Shown: positions 25,370 through 34,101 of the stretch, piece after piece
Layout: each line of letters starts with the position of its first letter
How positions within the stretch are numbered: position 1 is the stretch's first letter
Source: Paenibacillus sp. EZ-K15
GTDB taxonomy: Bacteria; Bacillota; Bacilli; Paenibacillales; Paenibacillaceae
Direction: 5' to 3'
Assembly (NCBI RefSeq): GCF_002573715.1
Contig: NZ_PDHM01000020.1
Coordinates: forward strand, 124,001 to 188,000
Length of the DNA: 64,000 nucleotides
Notes under the pieces: model-generated
Seen by the model: the letters and a program-made list of their open reading frames with translations, nothing else
The model's database searches: none
What the model was told of the DNA's origin: nothing
Program-made: the position numbers and the translations under genes

Positions 25370-26350
25370 TCAGATCGTCCACTGATCATGAATAATTCCG
25401 GATAAGACCCATGTATTCCCTTCCTGCTGAAACACAAGACGCAGGCTTTCCCAGTCCATGCCAGCATAATCAGGATGAACCCCATCGAAGTAATACTCAA
25501 CGATGACTGCCCCTTTATACTGGCTGGTCGCATTGTTCAACGTATTTCCTTCGCTTTTGGATTGGTTGTAACCCACCCAAGGCGCAGCGGCAAAATCGCT
25601 TGTATAAATAAACGTCTTATAATACTTTTCGAAATTCATGGAAATCGGTTTACCGCTGCCATCAAACTCGCCCCAACGGTATAAGGTATCATCTTTAAAC
25701 CCATCGCGCAGCTGTTGTTTGCTTAACGTGATATCCTTCTGACGGTCCACATAAGCGTATGGGGAGAAGGTGACTCCTTTTGAATGAGCGAATTCTGCAA
25801 GCTTCTCAAAATCTTTGTTTTTCAATAGCGTCATCACTTGATCCGCGCTCTTGGACAAGGCAGTTTCAGCCTCTTTAGGTGTGAGCACAGGAAAGATCAT
25901 GGCTTGTTTTGAAGCGTTATTCCAGGTTACCTTGCCTCCGAGACCTTCAGCCGAGAACCGCAGTGGAATATAGACCCGTCCTTCCTTAAGCTTAGGCGAA
26001 GCATCCAGCGTCACCCATTTACCGTCTTGTATCGCATTGGGCTTTCCCACTGTATAACTTGTCGTATGTTTACCGTTGCTCACAACCGCGGTCTGCTTGG
26101 CTTGATTCCAGTGAACCTCCGCCCCCATCGCAGTCGAAATATCGCGAAAAGGAACCATGACTAGGCCATGCTGAATAATTGCCGGAGAATCGAGCATCAG
26201 CTTCCCTCCATTCACTCTAATCTCAATCTGTTTGTTCGAGGATGCCTCCGCTGCCACTACTCCCCCTCCATACTGTAAGTTTCCGGTTAAGGCTATAACC
26301 GCCGCAGTAATCCCTGCCAGCAGCACTCGAACCCCTTTGCGCTTCTTCAT
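25370..26350 (-). CDS. Secreted stalk-domain protein (copper amine oxidase N-terminal-like domain)
   Basis: A 326-residue exported protein. A signal peptide (RKGVRVLLAGITAAVIAL.. cleaved after VAAEA) is followed by a stalk domain of about 110 residues, with the family pattern VNGGKLMLDSPAIIQHGLVM-VPFR and VYIPLRFSAEGLGGKVTWNN. The C-terminal half (about 160-326) is a separate alpha/beta domain ending WVLSGIIHDQWTI, resembling small SnoaL/NTF2-like folds often found behind stalk domains. It has no catalytic copper site. It probably acts at the cell surface; ligand unknown. Confidence 0.78.
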   Translation of the reverse strand: MKKRKGVRVLLAGITAAVIALTGNLQYGGGVVAAEASSNKQIEIRVNGGKLMLDSPAIIQHGLVMVPFRDISTAMGAEVHWNQAKQTAVVSNGKHTTSYTVGKPNAIQDGKWVTLDASPKLKEGRVYIPLRFSAEGLGGKVTWNNASKQAMIFPVLTPKEAETALSKSADQVMTLLKNKDFEKLAEFAHSKGVTFSPYAYVDRQKDITLSKQQLRDGFKDDTLYRWGEFDGSGKPISMNFEKYYKTFIYTSDFAAAPWVGYNQSKSEGNTLNNATSQYKGAVIVEYYFDGVHPDYAGMDWESLRLVFQQEGNTWVLSGIIHDQWTI

Positions 26351-26446
26351 CAACAGCTGTCACCCCTTCTTATGTTCTCTGTCCATTTTCGCTGATAAAT
26401 GGTCTATACCCTTAATTCCAAGCGCGAAACGTTATTTTATCTATTC

Positions 26447-26521
26447 TTACACTTCCATGACGATGCGATTCCGCTTTAAACCTCGATTCATGCTCACGGG
26501 CTCCGAATACTCATCCTCCAT
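26447..26521 (-). CDS. Possible 24-residue small protein
   Basis: A short frame with an excellent ribosome site (AAGGGGGAAC, 5 nt before ATG 26521) encodes MEDEYSEPVSMNRG followed by a basic stretch and VMEV. It lies alone between two divergent genes and matches nothing I recognise. It may be a real small protein or the stub of a lost gene. Confidence 0.3.
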   Translation of the reverse strand: MEDEYSEPVSMNRGLKRNRIVMEV

Positions 26522-26716
26522 GATATGTTCCCCCTTATACTAAGGCAATTAAAATATAAAATCGCGGAATATATTTTCCAAGCAATTTCAGCAGATTTAA
26601 TTTATTTCTAATAATGCTTTACATTCCTATTTCATGCGAAGACAGGAAAGAGGGATAGGGATGCTATAAGAAGAATAATCTAACATTAAGATTACATGCG
26701 CATAGGAGGACTGTAT

Positions 26717-27400
26717 TTGAAACGATACATGTTGCCATTGATCATCCTGATGATGAGTCTGCTTTATATTTTCTTCATTCCATCCGAACCCTTGGTCGTC
26801 AAACTGCTGTTCAAGCTCATTCCGATGTGGCTCATCATCCTGTTTGCCTATCGGCAATTCCCGCCCCATAGATCCAGGATTCACTATCTACTGTTAGCAG
26901 GACTATTCTTCTCTATGATCGGTGACGGGACGCTCATCTGGTTTGTTGTCGGTCTCTCTGCTTTTCTGATCGGGCATCTGTTCTATACGGCCGGCTTCTT
27001 GGGACAGTGGCATTATTCAGCTCCCCGCCTCCTCAGCATCGTTCCGATTGCAGCTTATTCGGTATGGATGGGTATCCAATTGGTGTCTTCTCTCAAATCA
27101 AACGGAGAACAGGCTTTGATTATTCCTGTCATCGCCTATATTGCTGTCATTTCGTTCATGCTCTGGACAGCCATCATGACCGGAAATCGATATGCGATGG
27201 TTGGAAGCCTGCTCTTTGTCATCTCTGACTCGATCTTGTCCTGGAACATGTTTGTTGCCGATATCCTCTATTCGGACATATGGATCATGACTACTTATTA
27301 TGCCGCCCAATTTCTGATTGCCAGAAGCATCTCGGCTTTTGATAGACCTCAAGTACAGGCTTTAGGAAGCTCGTCCTTGAATACATCTGCAGCCCCATAG
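26717..27400 (+). CDS. Lysoplasmalogenase-like membrane protein (YhhN/TMEM86 family)
   Basis: A 227-residue protein with about eight transmembrane helices. The YhhN-family motifs are clear: FSMIGDGTLIW with the acidic active-site residue, LIGHLFYTAGFL, and GSLLFVISDSILSWN with the second acidic residue. Family members hydrolyse the vinyl-ether bond of lysoplasmalogens. I chose TTG 26717 because AGGAGG (26704-26709) lies 7 nt upstream; an ATG 7 codons earlier is in frame but precedes that site. It appears to be a single-gene unit. Confidence 0.82.
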   Translation: MKRYMLPLIILMMSLLYIFFIPSEPLVVKLLFKLIPMWLIILFAYRQFPPHRSRIHYLLLAGLFFSMIGDGTLIWFVVGLSAFLIGHLFYTAGFLGQWHYSAPRLLSIVPIAAYSVWMGIQLVSSLKSNGEQALIIPVIAYIAVISFMLWTAIMTGNRYAMVGSLLFVISDSILSWNMFVADILYSDIWIMTTYYAAQFLIARSISAFDRPQVQALGSSSLNTSAAP

Positions 27401-27404
27401 AAGG

Positions 27405-27440
27405 CAAAAAAGCTGAGCCAGGGATCCACCCGGGCTCAGC
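27405..27440 (-). terminator. Intrinsic terminator after the MgtC gene
   Basis: GCTGAGCC (27412-27419) pairs with GGCTCAGC (27433-27440); the A run before it becomes T on the minus strand. It may also help end the convergent lysoplasmalogenase transcript. Confidence 0.75.
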
Positions 27441-27516
27441 CCTGTACAGCATATTTAGCCCAATCATAGGATCTGGCCTTATAACCATTCGGGCATCAAG
27501 CAAATCCGATAAACGC

Positions 27517-28230
27517 TTAATCCCGCCAGTTCATGCGAACCTGCTTAATCCCCTCTACCTGCCACAATTGCTCAAACAATCCGTTAATTCCCTTGCTGTT
27601 AAAAGAATACACCCGGAATTCCATCGTCACCTTGGTCGAGTCGTCTTCCGTCGTGTCATTATTCACGATCATGCCTTCCACCGTCATATTTGCCTTTTGC
27701 AGCAATTCCGTAATGGTACTTACATGAACTGGACGATCTCCAGCCTCAATGATGATCTTCAAACTGCCTGACTTTTTGATAAAGAGAAATTTTGATTCCA
27801 ATTTATTCAACACCAGCGTGCTGACCAGAACGATCGCCGTCGTTATGATCGCGGGCCAGTAAAATCCGGAACCGACACTTAAACCGATAGCCGCTGCTAC
27901 CCATAGGGTTGCCGCCGTGGTAAGACCTGAAATGATATGATTGGAACGCCGCAATATTGCCCCGGCACCAAGGAAACCGATACCGCTTACAACTTGTGCC
28001 GCCAGCCGGGCAGGATCAACCCTCGCATTAGGATGATTGATCAGTGCAGAATCAAAACCGTAAATGGAAGTCAGCATAATCAGTGTTGATCCGACAGCCA
28101 CCAAGAGATGGGTTTTTAAACCGGCCTGCTTGTTTCTGCGTTCCCGCTCCCAACCGATTAAACCGCCAAGCAATGCAGCCAATAGCAGCCGCATCAGCAT
28201 GGTCTCCGTATCCAGTTGAAACACATCCAT
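27517..28230 (-). CDS. MgtC/SapB-family membrane protein
   Basis: A 237-residue protein. The N-terminal 130 residues carry four to five helices with the MgtC signatures LRLLLAALLGGLIGWERERR, KTHLLVAVGSTLIM, QVVSGIGFLGAGAIL and GLTTAATLWVAAAIGL. The C-terminal 90 residues are a soluble ACT-like domain (KIIIEAGDRPVHVSTITELL). Family members affect magnesium homeostasis and F-type ATPase activity. It is a separate unit between the lysoplasmalogenase and glycerol genes. Confidence 0.88.
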   Translation of the reverse strand: MDVFQLDTETMLMRLLLAALLGGLIGWERERRNKQAGLKTHLLVAVGSTLIMLTSIYGFDSALINHPNARVDPARLAAQVVSGIGFLGAGAILRRSNHIISGLTTAATLWVAAAIGLSVGSGFYWPAIITTAIVLVSTLVLNKLESKFLFIKKSGSLKIIIEAGDRPVHVSTITELLQKANMTVEGMIVNNDTTEDDSTKVTMEFRVYSFNSKGINGLFEQLWQVEGIKQVRMNWRD

Positions 28231-28274
28231 TCCCTAATCTCCACCCATCTTTGTCATTTACGGAGGCTCTTTCG

Positions 28275-28880
28275 CTATACCATATGTTCATCCTGCCAGC
28301 GCCATAGCTCTTTGCTGGAGGTGGATATGCCAATTACACCGCTCTTCAAAGCTGTATCAAAATCCTCCAGATCGATCATGAGTCCTCCTGCGATGACGGG
28401 CACGTCCACCTCTGCACGAATCCGTTCCATAATCCGCTGACACACCATGCCCGGCAGCACTTCAATGGCATCCGGATTGGAGGCCTTAATCATCTTGATC
28501 CCGTTGTCCAGGGAAACAGAATCGAATACAAACAGTCGCTGAACCGTTAACAAGCCCAGTTTCTTCGCTTCAACAATCGCGGTGTTTTTTGTCGTAACAA
28601 TACCATCGATGCCAACCTTTTCTGCTAAATACTTAACCCCCGTCTTGTCTTTGCCGATCCCTTCAATCAGATCAAAATGCACAAACGAGAGCTTGCCCGC
28701 CTCCCGAATCTGCTCAACAATCGATTCGATGATAAAAATATCGGTCTTAAGAATAAACACGATATTCGACTCAGTTGCTAGTACATTGGGGAGTTCATCG
28801 GCATTCATTAATGAAGTAATAATGGGCTTACGCTTCAAGCAATACGAAATTCGTTGTGCACCTTCAACACTGGTTTTCAT
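28275..28880 (-). CDS. glpP: Glycerol-3-phosphate-responsive antiterminator GlpP
   Basis: A 201-residue TIM-barrel-like RNA-binding regulator. Visible motifs are FILKTDIFIIESIVEQI, VHFDLIEGIGKDKTGVKYLA, VTTKNTAIVEAKKLG and PDAIEVLPGM, all typical of GlpP. With glycerol-3-phosphate bound it binds leader mRNA and prevents termination ahead of glp genes. I chose ATG 28880, which follows GAGGTG; an upstream alternative 11 codons earlier lacks a site. It is co-transcribed with the HAD phosphatase gene, and both this operon and glpD have a matching leader terminator, indicating autoregulation. Confidence 0.9.
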   Translation of the reverse strand: MKTSVEGAQRISYCLKRKPIITSLMNADELPNVLATESNIVFILKTDIFIIESIVEQIREAGKLSFVHFDLIEGIGKDKTGVKYLAEKVGIDGIVTTKNTAIVEAKKLGLLTVQRLFVFDSVSLDNGIKMIKASNPDAIEVLPGMVCQRIMERIRAEVDVPVIAGGLMIDLEDFDTALKSGVIGISTSSKELWRWQDEHMV

Positions 28881-28947
28881 GTCTTCACCTCGTTGCCGCA
28901 GCAGCATCTCCAATTCTCCCGTTGCCCCGGCTTATTTTTGTAAATAC

Positions 28948-29760
28948 TCATGACTCGGCTTCGTCTGCCTGCTTCACGGCAGTACCGCTGAGATAAATAT
29001 CGTAGACCGAATTCAGTACATAGGTGGGCTTCACGCTGCTGTTCATCAGATCGTCCCTGGTTGATACGCCTGTCAGCACCATTGCCGTACTCATCCCTGC
29101 CTGATTTCCCATCTTGATATCCGTCTCCAGCCGATCCCCTGACATCAGACAATCTTCAGCCTGCACTCCCAAAATATCAAGAGCCGTCAATGCCGTCAAG
29201 ACGGAGGGTTTGCCCATGACGGTCGTGATTGTTATACCGGCAGTGCCTTCGATGGCACCGATCATACCGCCGCAATCCGGCACATCACCGCCAGGCATTG
29301 GACATGTTCGATCCGGGTGGGTGGCAATCACTTCAGCGCCCCGTTTAATCGCCTGATATGCAAAATCCAGATGACGGTAGTGAAAATCCCGATCCCAAGA
29401 TACAACCACAACATCGGTTTCCTCCGGCGATGAGGCGAATCGTATTCCATTGTCCAGCAGCTCATTCTTCAATATATCTTCGCCAATGACATACACGTTT
29501 GCGCCCGGATGATGTTTTTGAAGATAATGAATCGTAACGAGTGCAGGATTCAATATATTATTCAGTTCAACTTGAATGCCAAGCTTCCTTAATTTCTTCA
29601 AATAGTTTTCCCTGGAATCTATCGTTTTGTTGGTCAAAAATAATAGCCTCTTACCTAGTCCCTGCAAATAATGAATGGTCTCCACCGCACCATCAATGGC
29701 CTCAGCCCCAAGATAAATCGTGCCGTCCAAATCAAAAATATACCCTGAATAATGATCCAT
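28948..29760 (-). CDS. HAD-IIA phosphatase (NagD/AraL/PGP type), possible glycerol-3-phosphate phosphatase
   Basis: A 270-residue haloacid-dehalogenase hydrolase with a C2a cap. FDLDGTIYLG carries the nucleophile and acid Asp residues, FLTNKTIDSRENY the second-motif region, and CLMSGDRLETDIKMGNQAGM the metal-binding Asp. The subgroup includes NagD, AraL and the glycerol-3-phosphate phosphatases PGP and Rv1692. I chose ATG 29760, preceded by GAGGAG. Its position in the GlpP-regulated operon suggests that it dephosphorylates glycerol-3-phosphate or a related sugar phosphate to limit overload; this is inference. Confidence 0.82.
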   Translation of the reverse strand: MDHYSGYIFDLDGTIYLGAEAIDGAVETIHYLQGLGKRLLFLTNKTIDSRENYLKKLRKLGIQVELNNILNPALVTIHYLQKHHPGANVYVIGEDILKNELLDNGIRFASSPEETDVVVVSWDRDFHYRHLDFAYQAIKRGAEVIATHPDRTCPMPGGDVPDCGGMIGAIEGTAGITITTVMGKPSVLTALTALDILGVQAEDCLMSGDRLETDIKMGNQAGMSTAMVLTGVSTRDDLMNSSVKPTYVLNSVYDIYLSGTAVKQADEAES

Positions 29761-29927
29761 AATTTCGTTCTCCTCTGCATGTTCAATCTGTAATTTCGCC
29801 CGTAAACGTAAATTGGACATGTTCTGGCCAGATCAGTTCTGTTATGGACCCACAGTTCCCATCCGTAAAGTATACATATGACAACGTCATGCCCTTTAGT
29901 CCTTGGACAAGCGGTTCCACGCGGATA

Positions 29928-30021
29928 CAAAAAAATGAGAAGCACTTTGCATTGAAAAAGCCTTCATTCATGACAAATGAAAGATTCTCGTTATGCAAAG
30001 GGCTTCTCATCATCTCTGCCC
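29928..30021 (-). promoter_or_regulatory. GlpP-type leader terminator of the HAD-glpP operon
   Basis: On the minus strand the box GGCAGAGATGATG leads into GAGAAGCCCTTTGCAT, which pairs with ATGCAAAGTGCTTCTC about 40 nt later, followed by a T run. The box and the first arm match the glpD leader at 31890-31969. This is the layout of a conditional terminator opened by GlpP. Confidence 0.75.
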
Positions 30022-30044
30022 AGCTCTATAACTTTATATGGTTA

Positions 30045-30072
30045 TACTACATCCACATTTTACATTTGACAA
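30045..30072 (-). promoter_or_regulatory. Putative promoter of the HAD-glpP operon
   Basis: TTGTCA (30067-30072, minus strand) is followed 17 bp later by TAGTAT, with an overlapping TATAAC 3 bp further on. It lies just upstream of the leader terminator. Confidence 0.5.
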
Positions 30073-30095
30073 GATGCTCCTGATAAATAAGATTC

Positions 30096-31859
30096 CTATC
30101 GATTCATCGCTGAAACGGCGGAGGAATGCTCGGCTTCCTCGTCGGAGCGCGGTCCTGTGACATCTTCCCGATCCGGCAGATCCGTAAACCGTTCCATCCT
30201 GCTGTCTTCCACCATTCCCCATGCCAATTGCAATTGATCCTGCAGCAGCTCCCATTGCCTGTTGACTTCCACATGATTCCATTCTAAATATTCACGCATT
30301 ATTCTCATCACGGAAGCAAGGGTTCGCTCGGTTTTTTGCCGGTCGAATAATATCCAGCCTGTTCTTCTTAATAGAAAATCCACTGCGGTCATCGTCATCT
30401 CATATTCGATGGAATACTCGATTTCCGCGCGTAACAATCGAAGCTCGACCGTGTCTGCTTCCTGCGAAGAAGCACCGATCCGGTTCATCAGTTCCATCGT
30501 ATTGGAGCCGTACCTGTTCATGAGGCTCACAATGTCTTCGGGTCTGATGCCGAGGGATTCACCCTTCTTGATTAACTTCTTCTGAACCTCCTCATAGGTG
30601 AGGCCATTCAGTTCGCCACCGCTGATGGGAACACGATCCGTCGTACAAGGAGGATAGATGGTGCCATCGCCGTCTTGAAGCTGTCTGGCTGCAAGATTCA
30701 CGACCTTTTCAGCCATTTTCCGAAATCCGGTCAGCTTTCCGCCTGCAATGGTGATCAATCCGGAATCGGATATAAACATCTCATCTTTCCTTGATATTTC
30801 CGAAGGATCCTTTCCTTCCTCGCGGACGAGTGGCCGTAACCCCGACCATCCGGATTCAATATCGTTCAGCTTCAGCCTTGATTCCGGGAAAGCATGATTC
30901 ACCGCATCGATAAGATACCGCCGATCCTCCTCGGTAATACCGGGCGTCTCAATCGCACCCTCATAAAGGGTATCGGTCGTTCCGATGTAGGTCTTGCCCT
31001 CTCTTGGAATGACAAAAATCATTCTTCCACCCGGCACATCGAAATAAGCAGCCTGGCGTATGGGAAGCTTGGCATGATCCACCACCAGGTGAACGCCTTT
31101 CGTTAAGAGCAGCCGCTTTCCCTTGAGCGAATTATCCTTGAGCCTGACCTGATCCACCCATGGCCCGGCCGCATTGATGATTTTTTTGGCGCATATCGTA
31201 TAGGTCTTACCACTCACTTGGTCTTCTACGTGAACTCCTACTACTTTTCCTCCTCGATACATGAATTCCTGGACTTTGGCATAATTCGCGATGAGAGCTC
31301 CCTTGGCCCTTGCAGACTTCATCACTTCAACCGTTAATCGCGCATCATCGGTTCGGTATTCATAATAATAACCGGAACCTTTCAATCCCTCCTTTCGAAA
31401 GAGCGGTTCAAGGGTCAGGGTACTCTCGCGCCGGAACATCTTTCGCCGTTCACTTCGTTTGACCCTTGCCAACCAGTCGTACAGATACAACCCGATCGCG
31501 CTGGCAAGATAACCATAAGTACCCTTTTTATAAATAGGGAGCAGCATGGGAATGGGCTCCACCAGATGCGGAGCGCTCCGGTGAAGCAGTGCCCGTTCAG
31601 AACCTACCTCGCGTACCAAGGCGATCTCTCCTTGCTTCAAATACCGAAGACCGCCATGAATCAGCTTCGTTGATCTGCAACTCGTTCCCGAAGCAAAATC
31701 ATTCATTTCCACCAATCCGACGCTCATCCCTCTACAGCTGGCGTCCCAAGCAATTCCCGCACCCGTGATACCGCCGCCAATCACCAGCACATCCAGCTTT
31801 TTGGCCGACATGTCCTGCAAATATTGGGTCCGCATCTTGGCGGATAAGCTTGTGTACAC
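30096..31859 (-). CDS. glpD: Aerobic glycerol-3-phosphate dehydrogenase
   Basis: A 587-residue FAD enzyme of the membrane-associated DAO family. The N-terminal dinucleotide site is VLVIGGGITGAGIAWDASCRG, followed by the GlpD boxes FASGTSCRSTKLIHGGLRYL and GVHLVVDHAKLP, and the C-terminal DAO_C domain with the Cys/Thr-rich segment before it. It oxidises glycerol-3-phosphate to dihydroxyacetone phosphate and passes electrons to quinone. GTG 31859 follows AGAGGAG by 8 nt. The leader carries a GlpP-type terminator. No glpF or glpK is in the window. Confidence 0.94.
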   Translation of the reverse strand: MYTSLSAKMRTQYLQDMSAKKLDVLVIGGGITGAGIAWDASCRGMSVGLVEMNDFASGTSCRSTKLIHGGLRYLKQGEIALVREVGSERALLHRSAPHLVEPIPMLLPIYKKGTYGYLASAIGLYLYDWLARVKRSERRKMFRRESTLTLEPLFRKEGLKGSGYYYEYRTDDARLTVEVMKSARAKGALIANYAKVQEFMYRGGKVVGVHVEDQVSGKTYTICAKKIINAAGPWVDQVRLKDNSLKGKRLLLTKGVHLVVDHAKLPIRQAAYFDVPGGRMIFVIPREGKTYIGTTDTLYEGAIETPGITEEDRRYLIDAVNHAFPESRLKLNDIESGWSGLRPLVREEGKDPSEISRKDEMFISDSGLITIAGGKLTGFRKMAEKVVNLAARQLQDGDGTIYPPCTTDRVPISGGELNGLTYEEVQKKLIKKGESLGIRPEDIVSLMNRYGSNTMELMNRIGASSQEADTVELRLLRAEIEYSIEYEMTMTAVDFLLRRTGWILFDRQKTERTLASVMRIMREYLEWNHVEVNRQWELLQDQLQLAWGMVEDSRMERFTDLPDREDVTGPRSDEEAEHSSAVSAMNR

Positions 31860-31889
31860 CTGACATTCTCCTCTCTGAATTTAAAATTC

Positions 31890-31969
31890 AAAAAAAGAAC
31901 CGCTTCTGCTAAGAATACATACCGAATACAGTACGCATTTAAGCAAAAGGGTTCTCCATTATCTCCGCC
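31890..31969 (-). promoter_or_regulatory. GlpP-type leader terminator of glpD
   Basis: On the minus strand GGCGGAGATAATGGAGAACC begins the structure; the arm GAACCCTTTTGCT pairs with AGCAGAAGCGGTTC, followed by a T7 run and then the glpD ribosome site. The sequence closely matches the second leader at 29928-30021. Confidence 0.8.
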
Positions 31970-32058
31970 ACTTTATGCAATAAATATGATTATTCATTAT
32001 AGGTTGCTTTTATACTTATGTCTACATGGAGCCCATTCAGAACCGTTAAAGCCGATTC

Positions 32059-32916
32059 TCACTTTTTTCGTAAAGCCGATGGAGCCATACTTTTATATTT
32101 TTTGAAGGTTCGACTGAAATAATAAATATCATTAAATCCGGTTGCAGCCGCGATTTCGGATACCGTAAGCGGACTTTCACGAAGGAGATAATCCGCCCGG
32201 TTGAGCCTCGTCTCATTCACATACTCTGTCACGGTCCGACCGCTGATCTCCTTGAACAAACGGCTGAAATGAAAACGGCTGAGACCAGCCATGCTTGATA
32301 GGAGCTCCACTGACAAATCCTCCCGGTAATGCTCCTCGATATACTTGAATATCGGGGCAAAGCGCTCTACATTCTTCATCCGCTCGACGTATTCATCCAG
32401 TGTAAGGACCGTCGCTACATAACCTCGTACAAGCAGCGTAAGCAGCCGATACAGCTCTGATTTGACCGCCAGCTCATAACCGAATTCCCGCTGTTCCAGC
32501 TCATGAATGATGGACAACATGGAGGCTAGCGCATCATCCCCGCTAATTCGATTCTCGAAGATTAGCCGGTTCTGGGTGATGGGTGTGATGAATTTCATCT
32601 CGGTTGCATCCAGCGAATGGCTCTGAAGCAGCGAAAAGTCCGCGATTAACGCATAATAAAACAAATGATCCGATAGGCTAAGGCCGTAATGCAGCTCATT
32701 CCGGTTAATGACGATCATATCGCCTTCCTTGACCGTGAAGGTGGACGAGCCGCACTCCAGACTCGCTTCCCCAGATATAATATATAGAATTTCAAGATGT
32801 TCATGCCAATGATGGTTAAACAAAACCTGTCCCCGGCCGTCAAACTCGCAACGATGGACCTTAATCGGAAACTGAGGATCCGGCATTGTCATCGGTTCTT
32901 GAAGTGTTTTGTCCAA
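32059..32916 (-). CDS. AraC-family regulator with cupin sensor domain
   Basis: A protein of about 285 residues. The N-terminal 110 residues form an AraC-type cupin (HHWHEHLEILYIISGEA, then FTVKEGDMIVINRNELHYG). The C-terminal 100 residues carry two helix-turn-helix units (LSSMAGLSRFHFSRLFKEIS and AAATGFNDIYYFSRTFKKYK). I chose TTG 32916 since AAGGAGA lies 8 nt upstream; an ATG 8 codons further in is possible. It is transcribed away from the dehydrogenase-isomerase operon starting at 33043 and most likely controls it. Confidence 0.85.
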   Translation of the reverse strand: MDKTLQEPMTMPDPQFPIKVHRCEFDGRGQVLFNHHWHEHLEILYIISGEASLECGSSTFTVKEGDMIVINRNELHYGLSLSDHLFYYALIADFSLLQSHSLDATEMKFITPITQNRLIFENRISGDDALASMLSIIHELEQREFGYELAVKSELYRLLTLLVRGYVATVLTLDEYVERMKNVERFAPIFKYIEEHYREDLSVELLSSMAGLSRFHFSRLFKEISGRTVTEYVNETRLNRADYLLRESPLTVSEIAAATGFNDIYYFSRTFKKYKSMAPSALRKK

Positions 32917-33042
32917 TGTTCTGATCTCCTTCCAGTAAGACAGCACAATTGTACAAACAAACAGCACGGTTTATCATGGTGTCTTCCTCTAAAAGCATTA
33001 TAATACGAAAGTGTAATGCAGTAAATTCAGAGGAGTGAACTC

Positions 33043-34101
33043 ATGAAATCTATTAATATTGGCGTCATTGGCACGGGATCGATCTCTGCTATGCATTTGC
33101 AATCTTATCAAAAACATGCGAACGCGAATTTGCTCGCCGTGTGCGATTTAAATGAAGAAAGAGCACAGCGTGCAGCTGAAAAATACGGTGCTACCAAAGT
33201 CTACACCGATTATAACGAACTTCTGGCTGATCCGGAAATCGATGCTGTAAGCATCTGTACCTGGAACAATACGCATGCCGAAATCAGTATTGCGGCACTG
33301 AATGCGGGCAAACACGTTCTGGTTGAGAAACCTCTCTGCCGTACCGTTGAGGAAGCGCTTCAAGTACAGGAAGCCGTTAAATCTTCCGGCAAGCTGCTTC
33401 AGGTCGGCTTCGTAAGACGTTACGATCCTAACGCTCAAATGCTCCGCGAGTTTGCAGACAAGGGTGAATTCGGGGAAATCTATTTCGCGAAGGCTTCCTC
33501 CGTTCGCCGTCTCGGCAATCCAGGCGGCTGGTTCTCTGACATTGAGCGTTCCGGCGGCGGACCTCTCATCGATATCGGCGTGCATGTCATTGATCTGTGC
33601 TGGTACATGATGGGTCGCCCTAAACCAGTTTCTGTAAGCGCCAATACATACCGGAAGCTGGGCAATCGCTCTAACGTTCGCAACCTCTCCTTCTACAAAG
33701 CGGCTGACTATGACGCGGAGAAGAACACGGTTGAGGATATGGCGAATGCGATGATCCGTTTTGAAAACGGCGCCTCTATACTGGTGGACGTCAGCTTCAC
33801 GCTGCACGCTAAGGAAAATCTGCAATCCGTTAAATTATATGGAGACAAGGGCGGCTTTGAGATTGATCCTGAAGTGGTCATCGTCACGGAGAAACACGAT
33901 ACCATCATCAACATTCAGCCTCAGACAGACAGCACAGGATTCGCTTTCGACGCGGCTTTCCAAAGCGAAGTCGATCATTTCATTTCCAGCATCGAGAACG
34001 GCACGTCACCTCTCAGCCCAGTAGAAGACGGCGTTGAGATCATGAAGATTCTGTGCGGGATCTATGAATCCGCCGAAAAAGGGGTTGAAGTTTTACTATG
34101 A
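33043..34101 (+). CDS. Gfo/Idh/MocA-family NAD(P)-dependent oxidoreductase
   Basis: A 352-residue oxidoreductase. The Rossmann domain opens IGVIGTGSISAMHLQSY; the catalytic lysine lies in HVLVEKPLC (about residue 98); the C-terminal domain starts near 125 with QVGFVRRYDPN and has GGGPLIDIGVHVIDLCWYM with the catalytic Asp/His. Family members oxidise a sugar or inositol hydroxyl with NAD(P). GAGGAG precedes the ATG. It overlaps the next gene by 4 bp (ATGA), so the pair is tightly coupled. Confidence 0.9.
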   Translation: MKSINIGVIGTGSISAMHLQSYQKHANANLLAVCDLNEERAQRAAEKYGATKVYTDYNELLADPEIDAVSICTWNNTHAEISIAALNAGKHVLVEKPLCRTVEEALQVQEAVKSSGKLLQVGFVRRYDPNAQMLREFADKGEFGEIYFAKASSVRRLGNPGGWFSDIERSGGGPLIDIGVHVIDLCWYMMGRPKPVSVSANTYRKLGNRSNVRNLSFYKAADYDAEKNTVEDMANAMIRFENGASILVDVSFTLHAKENLQSVKLYGDKGGFEIDPEVVIVTEKHDTIINIQPQTDSTGFAFDAAFQSEVDHFISSIENGTSPLSPVEDGVEIMKILCGIYESAEKGVEVLL

